A DNA stretch of 64,000 nucleotides from Comamonas terrae (GCF_001544075.1 NZ_BCNT01000001.1:558001-622000), one strand, 5' to 3'; positions 23,508-33,316 are shown, numbered from the stretch's first letter. Translations and numbers: made by a program. The notes: a model not told the origin generated them from the sequence alone.

Positions 23508-24497
23508 TCAGGCCCTGGCCAGGGCACGTTCCCTGATGTCCGCGAAATCGGCAGGCGGCTGGTGCAGGTCCCAGCGCGTGCCGGCCTTGGCGATCTGGCT
23601 GGGCGTCTCATGCCCGATCAGTTCGGGCAGCGCGCGCGCCGCGGCCACGATCTGCGCCAGCTCCACGCCCGTGTCGTAGCCCATGAGCTGCAGCGCGTGC
23701 ACGATCTCCTCGGTGCAGGCGTTGCCCGAGGCACCTGGCGCATACGGGCAGCCGCCCAGGCCGCCGATCGAGGCATCGAAGCGGTCCGCGCCCGCATCGA
23801 TGGACGCCAGAACATTGGCCAGCGCCATGCCGCGCGTGTTGTGGAAATGCAGCGTCAGGCCCAGCGCGGGCCAGCGCGCCTTGAAGGCCCGGACCAGTTC
23901 ATGCACCTGGCTCGGATAGGCCATGCCCGTGGTGTCGCACAGCGTGATGCCCTGCACGCCCAGATCGGCAAAGCGCTGTACCCAGTCCAGCACTTCGGCC
24001 TGCGGCACCTCGCCCTCCATGGGGCAGCCGAAGCAGCACGACAGCGAGACATTGACCGGCACGCCGGCCTGCTGCGCCGTGGCGATGACCTGCCGCAGCG
24101 AGGCGAACGATTGCCTGCGCTGCATGCGCAGATTGCAGAGGTTGTGCGTCTCGCTGACCGACATGACCAGGTTGAGTTCGTCCGTGCGGGCCTCGATGGC
24201 GCGCTCGGCACCGCGCACGTTGGGCACCAGCGCCGTGTAGACGGTGCCGGGCCGGCGCTCTATCTCGCGCATCACGATCTCGCCGTCGCGCAGCGCGGGA
24301 ATGGCCGTGGGCGAGACGAAGGCCGTGACCTCGATCTTGGACAGGCCGGCTTGAGACAGCGCATTGACCAGCGCGATCTTGTCCCCGGTGGGCACGAAGG
24401 CCTGCTCCATCTGCAGGCCGTCGCGCGTGCCGACCTCGTTCATGAAGATGCGCCGGCCCGCGCCCTGCCAGGCGGAAGTGTGGAATGCTGTGCTCAT
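23508..24497 (-). CDS. HMG-CoA lyase family enzyme
   Basis: The protein has 329 aa. Family motifs are IFMNEVGTRDGLQ near the N-terminus, ACxGCP-type SCCFGCPMEGEV, CDTTGMAYP, HFHNTRGMALAN (metal ligands) and the diagnostic GGLGGCPYAPGASGN with the catalytic Cys. It cleaves a 3-hydroxy-3-methylglutaryl-CoA-like thioester to acetyl-CoA and a keto acid; the exact acyl group is uncertain, and citramalyl- or itaconate-related substrates are alternatives. Its ATG overlaps the stop of the CoA-transferase gene by four bases, indicating coupled translation, so the pair probably activates and then cleaves the same acid. Confidence 0.93.
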   Translation of the reverse strand: MSTAFHTSAWQGAGRRIFMNEVGTRDGLQMEQAFVPTGDKIALVNALSQAGLSKIEVTAFVSPTAIPALRDGEIVMREIERRPGTVYTALVPNVRGAERAIEARTDELNLVMSVSETHNLCNLRMQRRQSFASLRQVIATAQQAGVPVNVSLSCCFGCPMEGEVPQAEVLDWVQRFADLGVQGITLCDTTGMAYPSQVHELVRAFKARWPALGLTLHFHNTRGMALANVLASIDAGADRFDASIGGLGGCPYAPGASGNACTEEIVHALQLMGYDTGVELAQIVAAARALPELIGHETPSQIAKAGTRWDLHQPPADFADIRERALARA

Positions 24498-25726
24498 TGG
24501 ATGATGCCCTTTTCACGCAGCTGCGCGATCTGCGCGGCCGTCAGGCCCACCTCGGCCAGCACCGCGTCGGTGTCGTCGCCCACATGGGGGGCGCTGGCGC
24601 GCACCGTGCCCGGCGTGAGCGAGAGCTTGGGCACGATGCCGGGCACCTCGAGGTCGTAGCCGTCGCGCGTGCGCTGGGTCAGGATCATGTCGCGGGCGCG
24701 GTAGTGCGGGTCCTCGGCAATGTCGCGCGCCGTATAGACCTTGCCGGCGGGCACGCGGGCCTTGGCCAGCTCCTGCATCACGGCATGCACGGTGCGGCCA
24801 TGCGTCCAGTCGCCGATGGCCGCATCGATCTCGGCCACGCGTGCCACACGGCCCGCGTTATGGGTCAGGTCGGGCGCATCGGCCAGATCCTGGCGGCCTA
24901 TGGCCGCCATCAGGCGCTTGAAGATGGAGTCGCCGTTGCCTGCCACCAGCACCCAGCCATCCTGGCAGGGATAGGCATTGGACGGGGCGATGCCCGGCAG
25001 CGCGCTGCCTGCGGCCTCGCGCACGGCGCCGAAGGCGCTGTATTCGGGAATCAGGCTTTCCATCACGTTGAACACGGCCTCGTGCAGGGCCACGTCGATG
25101 ACCTGGCCCGGACCGCCGTTCACCTTGCGGTGGTACAGCGCCATCATCACGCCGATCACGCCATGCAGCGCGGCCAGCGTGTCGCCGATCGACACACCCA
25201 CGCGCACCGGCACGCGGCCGGGTTCGGCCGTCAGATGGCGCAGGCCGCCCATGGCCTCGCCGATCACGCCGAAGCCCGGCAGATCGCGGTAGGGGCCTGT
25301 CTGGCCGTAGCCCGAGATGCGCAGGATCACCAGGCCGGGATTGATGGCATGCAGCGCCTCGGGCGACATGCCCCAGCCTTCCAGCGTGCCGGGGCGGAAG
25401 TTCTCGACCAGCACATCGGCCTCGGCGATGAGGCGGCGGGCCACGTCCTGGGCTTCCTTCTGGCGCAGGTCCAGTGCCACCGAGCGCTTGTTGCGCGACT
25501 GTACCTGCCACCAGACGGAGGTCCCCTCCTTGATCAGCCGCCAGTTGCGCAGCGGGTCGCCCGCGCCGGGGGCCTCGATCTTGATCACGTCGGCGCCGAA
25601 TTCGCCCAGCGTCTTGCCGCAGAACGGGCCGGCGATCAACTGCCCCATTTCCACCACCTTCACGCCTTGCAGCGCGCTGGGCGTATCCACGGGCGTGGCG
25701 GGATTCCTGATGTTGCTTGCGTTCAT
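24494..25726 (-). CDS. CaiB/BaiF (family III) CoA-transferase
   Basis: The start is ATG 25726 (410 aa); the frame is open further but the upstream part is the divergent promoter region. Motifs are GVKVVEMGQLIAGPFCGKTLGEFGADVIKIE (split here: VVEMGQLIAGPF and FGADVIKIE), SRNKRSVALDLR, ADVLVENFRPG and GYGQTGPY. The catalytic Asp lies in the usual position after GVSIGDTLAALHG. It moves CoA between acyl groups. It is the first gene of the operon and is divergent from a LysR regulator. Confidence 0.93.
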   Translation of the reverse strand: MNASNIRNPATPVDTPSALQGVKVVEMGQLIAGPFCGKTLGEFGADVIKIEAPGAGDPLRNWRLIKEGTSVWWQVQSRNKRSVALDLRQKEAQDVARRLIAEADVLVENFRPGTLEGWGMSPEALHAINPGLVILRISGYGQTGPYRDLPGFGVIGEAMGGLRHLTAEPGRVPVRVGVSIGDTLAALHGVIGVMMALYHRKVNGGPGQVIDVALHEAVFNVMESLIPEYSAFGAVREAAGSALPGIAPSNAYPCQDGWVLVAGNGDSIFKRLMAAIGRQDLADAPDLTHNAGRVARVAEIDAAIGDWTHGRTVHAVMQELAKARVPAGKVYTARDIAEDPHYRARDMILTQRTRDGYDLEVPGIVPKLSLTPGTVRASAPHVGDDTDAVLAEVGLTAAQIAQLREKGIIQ

Positions 25727-25814
25727 CCAGTTGTCTCTCTTGGCGCCATGTCTCCAGGCGAAACACGGCTTTCGGGCCATCTTGCCTCGGGAGCGGCACA
25801 TTGCAAAACGCTCA

Positions 25815-25836
25815 AATGCGAAGCTGCCATCGCATT
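25815..25836. promoter_or_regulatory. Inverted repeat AATGCGA-N8-TCGCATT, candidate LysR-type operator
   Basis: This is a perfect 7-bp inverted repeat with an 8-base spacer, centred about 45 bases from the LysR start and 100 bases from the CoA-transferase start. Position and symmetry suit a LysR-type binding site controlling both genes. Assignment is inference. Confidence 0.55.
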
Positions 25837-25869
25837 CGGGCATGGCCCGGCGGGATAAAGTCCCTCCCT

Positions 25870-26784
25870 ATGAAACTGGATCCGATCACCTTGCGCCTGT
25901 TCGTGGCCGTGATGGAAGAAAACGCCATTGCACGGGCTGCCGCGCGCGAGCACATTGCCCCTTCGGCCGCCAGCCGGCGCCTGGCGGAGCTCGAGGACCG
26001 GCTGCAGGTGGAACTGTTCACCCGCAGCAACCGCGGCAGCACGCCCACGGCGGCGGCCTATGCGCTGCTGCACATGGCGCGCGGCGTGCTCAACGAGCTC
26101 GACGGCATCGCCACGCAGATGAAGGACTATGCGCACGACGGCGGCCGGGGCCTGCGCGGCCATGTGCGCGTGATGGCCAACATTTCCAGCATCACCCAGT
26201 TCCTGCCCGCGCAGCTGCAGAGCTTTCTGAGCCAGCATCCGCATGTGGACGTGCGCCTGCAGGAGCGCGTGAGCAACGACATCGCACGCGCCGTGGCCGA
26301 CAACGAGGCCGATATCGGCCTGCTCAACAACGGCAGCTACGGCAACAAGATCAGCCTGCGGCCCTACCGCAGCGACCGCCTGGCCGTGGTCGTGCCGCGC
26401 GGCCATGCGCTGGCGCGCCACCGCAGCCTGGCGCTGGCCCAGGTGGTGGCGCACGACCTGATCGGCATGCATGCCGACAGCGCGCTCAACCACCTGATCA
26501 CGCGCGCGGCCGCCGATCAGGGCCTGCAGCCGCGCCTGCGCATGAAGGTGACAGGCTATGACGCGCTGTGCCTGATGGTGGCCGCAGGCCTGGGCATAGG
26601 CATACTGCCCGAAGGCAGCGCGCGTATCTACATGGGTACGCTGCCGCTGCGCTGCATACGGCTGGCCGAGCCCTGGGCCGAGCGCCAGCTCATGCTGTGC
26701 GTGCGCTCGCAGGATGCGCTCTCGCCCGTGGCCCAGTTGCTGGTCGAACATCTATGCGAGCCCGGCCCCACAGAGATTGAATAG
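25870..26784 (+). CDS. LysR-type transcriptional regulator
   Basis: The start is ATG 25870 (304 aa). The N-terminal winged helix-turn-helix is typical (LRLFVAVMEENAIARAAAREHIAPSAASRRLAELEDRLQ in part: AIARAAAREHIAPSAASRRL). The C-terminal ~210 residues form the effector-binding domain. It is divergent from the CoA-transferase/lyase/Bug operon with a shared 143-base intergenic region containing a palindrome, so it most likely activates that operon in response to the substrate. It ends three bases before earP, which is probably incidental. Confidence 0.94.
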   Translation: MKLDPITLRLFVAVMEENAIARAAAREHIAPSAASRRLAELEDRLQVELFTRSNRGSTPTAAAYALLHMARGVLNELDGIATQMKDYAHDGGRGLRGHVRVMANISSITQFLPAQLQSFLSQHPHVDVRLQERVSNDIARAVADNEADIGLLNNGSYGNKISLRPYRSDRLAVVVPRGHALARHRSLALAQVVAHDLIGMHADSALNHLITRAAADQGLQPRLRMKVTGYDALCLMVAAGLGIGILPEGSARIYMGTLPLRCIRLAEPWAERQLMLCVRSQDALSPVAQLLVEHLCEPGPTEIE

Positions 26785-26787
26785 AAC

Positions 26788-27915
26788 ATGCTGGATTTTC
26801 ATCCCCTTTCCTCCGAGGCCGCGCCCCTGGCCCATGCGCCGCGCACCTGGGATATTTTTTGCCAGGTCATCGACAACTTCGGCGATGTAGGCGCGTGCTG
26901 GCGCATCGCCGCCGAACTGGCCGCGCGCGGCCAGCAGGTGCGGCTGTGGATGGACGATGCCAGCGCCCTGCAATGGATGGCGCCGCAGCCGCATCCGGCG
27001 GGGCTGGCCGTGCGCCCATGGCCCGCACAAGCCGCAAACGTGCCCGAGTCCGCCGGCGATGTCGTCATCGAAGCCTTTGGTTGCGAGATACCCGCGCCCT
27101 TTGTGCGGCGCATTGCCGACAGGGCCGCCACGGGAGCGCCGCCGGTATGGATCAATCTGGAATACCTGTCGGCCGAAGACTATGTGGAGCGCTGCCACCG
27201 CCTGCCTTCGCCGTTGATGTCCGGGCCCGCGGCCGGCATGACGCGCTGGTTCTTCTACCCTGGCTTCACCACTGCCACCGGTGCGCTGGCGCGCGAGCAG
27301 GACCTGGCCGCGCGCCAGCAGGCCTTCGCGGGCCGGAGGGCCGGCTGGCGTTCGCGTTTGGGCATGGCCGAAGGCGATTGCGCGATTTCGCTGTTCTGCT
27401 ACGAACCCGCAGCCCTGCCCCGGTTCATGGAGCAGCTGCAGGCAGCCGCTACGCTGCGGCCGCACCTGCTGGTGACGCCGGGCCGCGCCACGGCGGCCGT
27501 CCAGGCCTTGCCGCCACCTGCGGCGGACCGGCCCGCCCTCCACTATCTGCAGCCCAGCCCCCAGCCGCTGTTCGACGAGATGCTCTGGGGCTGCGACTTG
27601 AATCTGGTGCGTGGCGAGGATTCGCTGGTGCGCGCGCTGTGGGCCGGCCAGCCCCTGGTCTGGCACATCTATCCGCAGCATGACGCTGCGCACCATGGCA
27701 AGCTCGAGGCCTTTCTCGACTGGCTGCAGGCGCCAGCCAGCCTGCGCGCCTTCCACCATGCCTGGAACGGCATGACCGCACCGCAAGCATTGCCTTTGCT
27801 CAACCCTGCGATGCTGCAGGAATGGCAGCAATGCGTGCAGGCCGCACGCACGCGGCTGGCAATGCAAACGGATTTGATTGCACAGCTTCAAGCCTTTGTT
27901 GCGGAAAAAAGCTAA
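26788..27915 (+). CDS. earP: EF-P arginine rhamnosyltransferase
   Basis: The protein has 375 aa. The N-terminus has WDIFCQVIDNFGDVGACWR, the EarP signature with the catalytic Asp, then EAFGCEIP, WINLEYLSAEDYVE and WFFYPGFTTATGAL. The C-terminal part has GCDLNLVRGEDSLVRALWAGQPLVWHIYPQ (in part: RGEDSLVRALWAG), which binds TDP-rhamnose. The enzyme puts rhamnose on Arg32 of EF-P so that it can rescue ribosomes at proline stretches. The target gene efp lies directly downstream. No good ribosome binding site is seen, and the gene begins three bases after the LysR stop. Confidence 0.95.
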   Translation: MLDFHPLSSEAAPLAHAPRTWDIFCQVIDNFGDVGACWRIAAELAARGQQVRLWMDDASALQWMAPQPHPAGLAVRPWPAQAANVPESAGDVVIEAFGCEIPAPFVRRIADRAATGAPPVWINLEYLSAEDYVERCHRLPSPLMSGPAAGMTRWFFYPGFTTATGALAREQDLAARQQAFAGRRAGWRSRLGMAEGDCAISLFCYEPAALPRFMEQLQAAATLRPHLLVTPGRATAAVQALPPPAADRPALHYLQPSPQPLFDEMLWGCDLNLVRGEDSLVRALWAGQPLVWHIYPQHDAAHHGKLEAFLDWLQAPASLRAFHHAWNGMTAPQALPLLNPAMLQEWQQCVQAARTRLAMQTDLIAQLQAFVAEKS

Positions 27916-28078
27916 AATCTACGTTTTGCCTCCCGGTGCGCGCCGCTTGCAGCCGCAAACTCGCTGTCCGGGTCGCTCCACCGCCGCGGACCACGCGGCA
28001 GGCCCCGCCGCCGCACTTTGACTTTTGCGATCAGCTTGCCTGCCGTGTAGAGCGGCTCCAACCTTTCATAAGCAAGCC

Positions 28079-28633
28079 ATGAAAATCGCTCAAGAAATCC
28101 GCGCCGGCAACGTGATCATGCAGGGCAAGGACCCCATGATCGTCCTGAAGACCGAATACGCCCGTGGCGGCCGTGGCGCAGCTACCGTGCGCATGAAGCT
28201 CAAGTCCCTGCTGGGCAACATGGGCACCGAAGTGGTCTTCAAGGCCGACGACAAGATCGACAACGTGATCCTGGACAAGAAGGAGTGCACCTACTCCTAC
28301 TTCGCCGACCCCATGTACGTCTGGATGGACTCCGAATACAACCAGTACGAAGTGGAAGCCGCCAACATGGGCGATGCCATCAGCTACCTGGAAGACGGCA
28401 TGGAAGCCGAAGTCGTGTTCTACGACGGCAAGGCCATCTCCTGCGAACTGCCCACCACCGTGGTGCGTGAAATCACCTGGACCGAACCTGCCGTCAAGGG
28501 CGACACATCGGGCAAGGTGCTCAAGCCCGCCAAGATCGCCACCGGCTTCGAAGTGGCCGTGCCCCTGTTCGTGGACCAGGGCGACAAGGTCGAAATCGAC
28601 ACCCGCACCGGCGAATACCGCAAGCGCGTCTAA
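28079..28633 (+). CDS. efp: Elongation factor P (arginine-32 type)
   Basis: The protein has 184 aa, full length, with three beta-barrel domains. The start [20 protein letters not shown] is chosen from family length. The modification loop reads [10 protein letters not shown] with Arg at position 32, the EarP target, in place of the Lys of EpmA-type EF-P. The ending [11 protein letters not shown] is canonical. EF-P promotes peptide bond formation at polyproline. earP lies 163 bases upstream; a terminator follows. Confidence 0.97.
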   Translation: MKIAQEIRAGNVIMQGKDPMIVLKTEYARGGRGAATVRMKLKSLLGNMGTEVVFKADDKIDNVILDKKECTYSYFADPMYVWMDSEYNQYEVEAANMGDAISYLEDGMEAEVVFYDGKAISCELPTTVVREITWTEPAVKGDTSGKVLKPAKIATGFEVAVPLFVDQGDKVEIDTRTGEYRKRV

Positions 28634-28655
28634 GCTGCGCCTGCGCTCCCCTGCA

Positions 28656-28690
28656 AAGCCCCTGGCAGCCCGTCTGCCAGGGGCTTTTTC
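28656..28690 (+). terminator. Terminator of efp
   Basis: AAGCCCCTGGCAG and CTGCCAGGGGCTT form a perfect 13-bp stem with loop CCCGT and a T-run. Confidence 0.93.
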
Positions 28691-28730
28691 TTTGCCGGGC
28701 CAGCATTGCACAATATTTACCCGGATTTAA

Positions 28731-28759
28731 TTGACTTCATATTTTTATACGGATAATAT
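28731..28759 (+). promoter_or_regulatory. Sigma70 promoter upstream of the MATE gene
   Basis: TTGACT (28731-28736), 17 bases, then TAATAT (28754-28759), in an AT-rich island. This is the best-matching promoter seen in the window. Transcription would start near 28766, giving a ~240-base leader before the MATE start. Confidence 0.75.
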
Positions 28760-28852
28760 TTGGCACCATGCCGCTGCATCTTGGGAGGCCGCTGTGGGCC
28801 CCCAGGTCAGCGGCATGATCTTTCACCGCCACTGCCGGATAGGACAAGCACA

Positions 28853-29008
28853 TTGACAGGAGAGGCCCTTGCGCAACACATCGAGGTCCTCCCCCAGGAC
28901 ATGCGAAGCTACCTGCACCCGATCAGCCAGCTGGCCGAGACCCTTGCAGAACTGAAGGTTCTGCAGGCCTCCAATTTCTCGTCGCAATACCAGACACACA
29001 ACACATGA
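28853..29008 (+). CDS. Small reading frame coupled to the MATE gene (possible leader peptide)
   Basis: Starting at TTG 28853 (AGGA 8 bases upstream), 51 codons run to a stop that overlaps the MATE start (ATGA, 29005-29008). The peptide is helical (HPISQLAETLAELKVLQAS) and ordinary in composition. The MATE gene itself has no visible ribosome binding site, so coupled translation from this frame would explain its expression. A shorter start at ATG 28901 is possible. I recognise no family; it may be a leader. Confidence 0.4.
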   Translation: MTGEALAQHIEVLPQDMRSYLHPISQLAETLAELKVLQASNFSSQYQTHNT

Positions 29009-30426
29009 CGAAGTCCGACAATGCCCTGCCGCAGGCCGCCGCGCCTGCTCTGCCCGCTCCCGCAGGCCCGCCCATCGCCTCCGGCAGCCAGCCCTTGTGG
29101 CGCATCTTTCTGGTGTTCCTCGGGCCCATGGTCCTGGCCAACATCCTGCAGTCGCTGTCCGGCACCATCAACAGCGTCTTCATCGGCCAGATGCTGGGCG
29201 TACAGGCACTGGCTGCGGTTGCGGCCTTCTTCCCTGTGATGTTCCTGTTCATTGCCTTCGTGATCGGCCTGGGCGCAGGCGCCTCGGTATTGGTCGGCCA
29301 GGCCTACGGTGCACGCCTGCAGGACAAGCTGCGCGCCATCGCCGGCACGGCCATGTGCGTGGGCATGCTGTTCGGCGCCGTCGTCGCCCTGTTCGGCGGC
29401 CTGTTCACCGAGCCGCTGATGCGCCTGCTGGGTACGCCGCCCGACATCATGGAGCAGGCCACGCTGTATTCGCGCATCGTGCTGCTGGGCATGCCCGGGC
29501 TGTTCGTGTTCCTGCTGGCCACCTCGCTGCTGCGCGGCGTGGGCGACACGGTCTCTCCCATGCTGGCGCTGCTGATCTCCACGGCCACGGGCCTCATCTG
29601 CACACCGGCGCTGATCGCGGGCTGGGGCGGGCTGCCGCGCCTGGGCGTGGCCAGCGCGGGCGTGTCCATGATCATCGGCTTCACGCTGGCCCTGGCCTGG
29701 CTGTGCTGGCGACTGCGCCGCATTGCCAGCCCGCTGGCACCCAACGCCGCGCTGTGGAAGGCGATGCGCATCGACAGGGCACTGCTCAAGAGCATTCTGC
29801 GCGTGGGCATTCCCACGGGAGTGCAGATGATCGCCTCGTCCCTGGCTGGCCTGGTCGTCGTCTCCCTGGTCAACGGCTTCGGCTCCAGCGCCACGGCGGC
29901 CTACGGCGCGGTCAACCAGATCAACTCGTTCGCCCAGTTTCCCGTGATCTCGGTGGCCATCACGGCATCCATACTCGGTGCGCAGGCCATCGGCGCGGGC
30001 CACAGCGAACGACTGGGAGCCATCACCGCCACGGCCATCCGCATGAACCTTGCTCTGGGGACGGCCCTGGCGCTGATCGGCAGCCTGTTCGCCCGGCCGC
30101 TGCTGGGCCTGTTCATCACCGACGAGCAGGTGCTGGCGCTGGCGATCGAGCTGCTGTACATCGTGCTGTGGAGCGGGCTGCTGCTGGGCTGCTTCATTGC
30201 GCTGTCCTCGGTCATGCGTGCCAGCGGCGACGTGGTCATTCCGACGGCCATCACCATCGCGGTGCTGGCCGTGCTGGAGCTGCCGCTGGCCTGGTGGCTC
30301 AGCCGCGGCTTCGGCCTCATGGGCATCTGGATGGCTTTTCCGCTGTCCTACACCATCACTCTGGGCCTGCAGACCGCCTACTACCGGCTGGCCTGGAAGA
30401 AAAAGCCGATCCGAAGAATGGTCTGA
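29005..30426 (+). CDS. MATE family multidrug exporter
   Basis: The protein has 473 aa with about 12 membrane segments in two MatE repeats. The first covers ~25-240 (FLVFLGPMVLANILQSLSGT, GLGAGASVLVGQAYGA) and the second ~255-465 (GIPTGVQMIASSLAGLVVVS, AITASILGAQAIGAG). It would export cationic drugs or metabolites in exchange for Na+ or H+. The N-terminal 20 residues are Pro/Ala-rich and cytoplasmic. It lies behind a strong promoter and a coupled small frame. A bidirectional terminator separates it from the convergent alcohol dehydrogenase. Confidence 0.94.
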   Translation: MTKSDNALPQAAAPALPAPAGPPIASGSQPLWRIFLVFLGPMVLANILQSLSGTINSVFIGQMLGVQALAAVAAFFPVMFLFIAFVIGLGAGASVLVGQAYGARLQDKLRAIAGTAMCVGMLFGAVVALFGGLFTEPLMRLLGTPPDIMEQATLYSRIVLLGMPGLFVFLLATSLLRGVGDTVSPMLALLISTATGLICTPALIAGWGGLPRLGVASAGVSMIIGFTLALAWLCWRLRRIASPLAPNAALWKAMRIDRALLKSILRVGIPTGVQMIASSLAGLVVVSLVNGFGSSATAAYGAVNQINSFAQFPVISVAITASILGAQAIGAGHSERLGAITATAIRMNLALGTALALIGSLFARPLLGLFITDEQVLALAIELLYIVLWSGLLLGCFIALSSVMRASGDVVIPTAITIAVLAVLELPLAWWLSRGFGLMGIWMAFPLSYTITLGLQTAYYRLAWKKKPIRRMV

Positions 30427-30437
30427 TGCAGGAAAAA

Positions 30438-30467
30438 GCAAAAGGCTTCCCGAGGGAAGCCTTTTGC
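30438..30467. terminator. Bidirectional terminator between MATE and alcohol dehydrogenase
   Basis: GCAAAAGGCTTCC and GGAAGCCTTTTGC flank loop CGAG, between two converging genes. Confidence 0.9.
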
Positions 30468-30479
30468 CTGCATGAACGC

Positions 30480-31517
30480 TCAGGCGTTCAGGTCGAGCAC
30501 GACGCGGCCTTCGATCCTGCCCGCGTGCATGCGGGAGAAGATGTCGTTGATGTTCTCCAGCCGGTCGGTGGTCACCGTGGCCCTGACCTTGCCCATGGCC
30601 GCGAAGTCCAGCGACTCCTGCAAATCCAGCCGCGTGCCCACGATGGAGCCGCGCACGGTCACGCCGCTGAGCACCATGTTGAAAATGGGCAGCGGGAAGC
30701 TGCCGGGCGGCAGGCCGTTGAGCGACACCGTGCCGCCGCGCCGCACCATGCCCAGCGCCTGCTCGAAGGCCTGGGGCGACACGGCCGTCACCAGGGCGCC
30801 GTGGGCTCCGCCAATCTCCTTCTTGAGGTAGGCTGCCGGGTCCGTGGTCAGGGCGTTGACCGTGACCTGGGCCCCCAGGCGCCGGGCCAGCTCCAGCTTG
30901 GCATCGTCCACATCCACGGCCGCCACATTCAGGCCCATGGCCTTGGCATACTGCACGGCCATATGGCCCAGGCCACCGATGCCCGAGATCACCACCCAGT
31001 TGCCGGGCCTGGTGTCGGTGACCTTCAACCCCTTGTAGACGGTGACGCCCGCGCATAGCACCGGAGCGATCTCGATGAGGTCCACATTGCCGGGCAGCAG
31101 GCCCACGAAATTGGCATCGGCCAGCGCATACTGCGCAAAGCCGCCGTTGACGGAATAGCCGGTGTTCTTCTGCTGCTCGCACAGCGTCTCCCAGCCGCCC
31201 AGGCAATGCTCGCAATGGCCGCAGGCCGTGTAAAGCCACGGAATGCCGACGCGGTCGCCTTCCTTGACATGGGTGACACCCGCACCCACGGCAGCCACAT
31301 AGCCCACGCCTTCATGGCCCGGGATGAAGGGCGGATTGGGCTTGACCGGCCAGTCGCCATGCGCGGCATGCAAGTCGGTATGGCAGACGCCGCAGGCTTC
31401 GATCTTCACCAGCACGTGGCCGGGATCGGGCCGGGGCACCTGGACTTCTTCAATGATCAGGGGCTTGCCAAACTCCCGCACCACAGCGGCCTTCATGGTC
31501 CTGTTCATTCGCGCCAT
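30480..31517 (-). CDS. adhP: Zinc-dependent alcohol dehydrogenase (AdhP-like)
   Basis: The protein is 345 aa from ATG 31517; Met residues at 31508 and 31496 are alternatives. Catalytic zinc ligands are in [16 protein letters not shown] and GHEGVGYV. The structural zinc loop is [15 protein letters not shown]. The NAD-binding Rossmann turn is [17 protein letters not shown]. It is the propanol-preferring medium-chain type, oxidising primary alcohols with NAD. It is a single gene, convergent with MATE. Confidence 0.94.
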   Translation of the reverse strand: MARMNRTMKAAVVREFGKPLIIEEVQVPRPDPGHVLVKIEACGVCHTDLHAAHGDWPVKPNPPFIPGHEGVGYVAAVGAGVTHVKEGDRVGIPWLYTACGHCEHCLGGWETLCEQQKNTGYSVNGGFAQYALADANFVGLLPGNVDLIEIAPVLCAGVTVYKGLKVTDTRPGNWVVISGIGGLGHMAVQYAKAMGLNVAAVDVDDAKLELARRLGAQVTVNALTTDPAAYLKKEIGGAHGALVTAVSPQAFEQALGMVRRGGTVSLNGLPPGSFPLPIFNMVLSGVTVRGSIVGTRLDLQESLDFAAMGKVRATVTTDRLENINDIFSRMHAGRIEGRVVLDLNA

Positions 31518-31599
31518 CCTTTCACTGCTACAAACGATATGGACAGCATCTCAGCGAACTGGCCGCTCCGCCCTGATGAAGATCAAGGCTCTCCGCAAA

Positions 31600-31633
31600 G
31601 CAAAAAAGGCAGGGGGGCCCTGCCTTTTTTGCT
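31600..31633 (-). terminator. Terminator of rimO
   Basis: AGCAAAAAAGGCAGGG and CCCTGCCTTTTTTGCT pair perfectly around GG, just past the rimO stop on the minus strand. Confidence 0.9.
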
Positions 31634-31649
31634 TGGCCGCCAGCGCGCC

Positions 31650-33059
31650 TCAGACCGGCTGGCCCACCAGATCGTGGCCCTGCGTGCCCACAATCTTCAC
31701 ATTGATCAGCTCGCCCACCTTGTAGGTCTTGCTGGCCTTCTCGGGCGGCAGCAGATGGACCACGCCGTCGATCTCCGGAGCATCGGCATAGGTACGGCCC
31801 ACGCCGCCCTTCTTGCCCAGGCCGATGGACTTGTCCACCAGCACCTTCATGACCTGGCCCACGCGGCGCTGCAGACGCTGGATGGATACCTCCTCGGCCA
31901 CCTCCATGAAGCGCGCGCGGCGCGCCTCGCGCACTTCCTCGGGCAGCATGCCGGGCAGCTCGTTGGCCGTCGCGCCTTCCACGGGGCTGTAGGCAAAGCA
32001 GCCGGCACGGTCGATCCCGGCCTCGCGGATGAAATCCAGCAGATGCTCGAACTCCTCCTCCGTCTCGCCAGGGAAGCCGGCAATGAAGGTGGAGCGGATC
32101 ACCAGCTCGGGGCAGACCTTGCGCCACTCGCGGATGCGCTCCAGGTTCTTCTCGCCGCTGGCCGGGCGCTTCATGCGCTTGAGGACATCAGGGTGGCTGT
32201 GCTGCAGCGGCACGTCCAGATAGGGCAGCACCAGGCCCTGCGCCATCAGCGGCAGGATGGCGTCCACCGTAGGATAGGGGTACACATAGTGAAGCCGCAC
32301 CCAGGCGCCGTGCTGTGCGGCCAGCTTGCCCAGTTCCTCGGTCAGCTCCAGCATGCGGGTCTTGACCGGCTTGCCGTCCCAGAAGCCCGTGCGGTACTTC
32401 ACGTCCACGCCGTAGGCCGAGGTGTCCTGGCTGATGACCAGCAGCTCCTTGACGCCGCCTTCGAACAGTGCCTTGGCTTCCTTGAGCACGTCGCCGATCG
32501 GGCGCGAGACCAGATCGCCGCGCATCGAGGGAATGATGCAGAAGGTGCAGCGGTGGTTGCAGCCTTCGGAAATCTTCAGGTAGGCATAGTGCTTGGGCGT
32601 GAGCTTGATGCCGGCTTCGCCGATGGCCCCCGGGATTCCACCGGGGATCAGGTCCACGAAGGGATCGTGCGGCTTGGGCAGGTGGGTGTGGACGGCATCC
32701 ATCACCTCCTGCGTGGCATGCGGGCCGGTCACGGCCAGCACGCTGGGGTGCACTTCGGCCACCATGCTGCCGCCTTCCTTGCCCGACTTGGCGCCCAGGC
32801 AGCCCGTCACGATCACCTTGCCGTTGGCGGCCAGCGCCTCGCCGATGGTATCCAGGCTTTCCTTGACCGCGTCATCGATGAAGCCGCAGGTATTGACGAT
32901 GACCAGGTCCGCCCCCTCGAAGGTCTTGGAGGTCTGATAGCCCTCGGCGCTGAGCTGCGTGAGGATCAGCTCGCTGTCGGTCAACGCCTTCGGACATCCG
33001 AGGGATACGAAGCCGACCTTGGGCGCCGCCTGTGTGGGGGTGTTGTGTTCGCTAGTCAT
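31650..33059 (-). CDS. rimO: Ribosomal protein S12 methylthiotransferase
   Basis: The protein has 469 aa. The N-terminal MTTase domain has three cluster Cys residues ([29 protein letters not shown]). The radical SAM motif is CNHRCTFC with [13 protein letters not shown]-terminal TRAM domain binds substrate. It adds a methylthio group to Asp of ribosomal protein S12. All Cys ligands are intact. It is slightly longer than the E. coli enzyme owing to an N-terminal tail and a Gly/Pro loop. Confidence 0.96.
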   Translation of the reverse strand: MTSEHNTPTQAAPKVGFVSLGCPKALTDSELILTQLSAEGYQTSKTFEGADLVIVNTCGFIDDAVKESLDTIGEALAANGKVIVTGCLGAKSGKEGGSMVAEVHPSVLAVTGPHATQEVMDAVHTHLPKPHDPFVDLIPGGIPGAIGEAGIKLTPKHYAYLKISEGCNHRCTFCIIPSMRGDLVSRPIGDVLKEAKALFEGGVKELLVISQDTSAYGVDVKYRTGFWDGKPVKTRMLELTEELGKLAAQHGAWVRLHYVYPYPTVDAILPLMAQGLVLPYLDVPLQHSHPDVLKRMKRPASGEKNLERIREWRKVCPELVIRSTFIAGFPGETEEEFEHLLDFIREAGIDRAGCFAYSPVEGATANELPGMLPEEVREARRARFMEVAEEVSIQRLQRRVGQVMKVLVDKSIGLGKKGGVGRTYADAPEIDGVVHLLPPEKASKTYKVGELINVKIVGTQGHDLVGQPV

Positions 33060-33223
33060 TGATGTGCTTTAAATCCTTGCGCCCCGGCCGGACAGGACAG
33101 CAGCGCGTACGGCCCATCCATGCCCGGCGAGCCAAAACCAACCCTCGATTTTAACGGTGGGCCTGCAACCGTGCTCCGGCACGGCCATGCGCCCGGCCCT
33201 GTCTCTGCAGGATTTGCCATGAA

Positions 33224-33257
33224 AAATGCCGCTCACCGGCATCGGTGAGCGGCATTT
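33224..33257 (-). terminator. Terminator after the DUF349 gene
   Basis: AAATGCCGCTCACC and GGTGAGCGGCATTT flank GGCATC; on the minus strand a T-run follows. Confidence 0.92.
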
Positions 33258-33316
33258 CCCCTAGGGCGGTTCCGGAGTGCCGTTCGCAGGGAATGAGGCG
33301 CCCGGTGCCTGGGCAG

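Noticed and set aside
26860-27680. Long alternative frames (Arg/Gly/Ala-rich) over earP, uvrC, DUF748 and other high-GC genes
   Set aside because: Composition rich in Arg, Gly, Ala and Pro and lack of start signals mark them as frame shadows of recognised genes.
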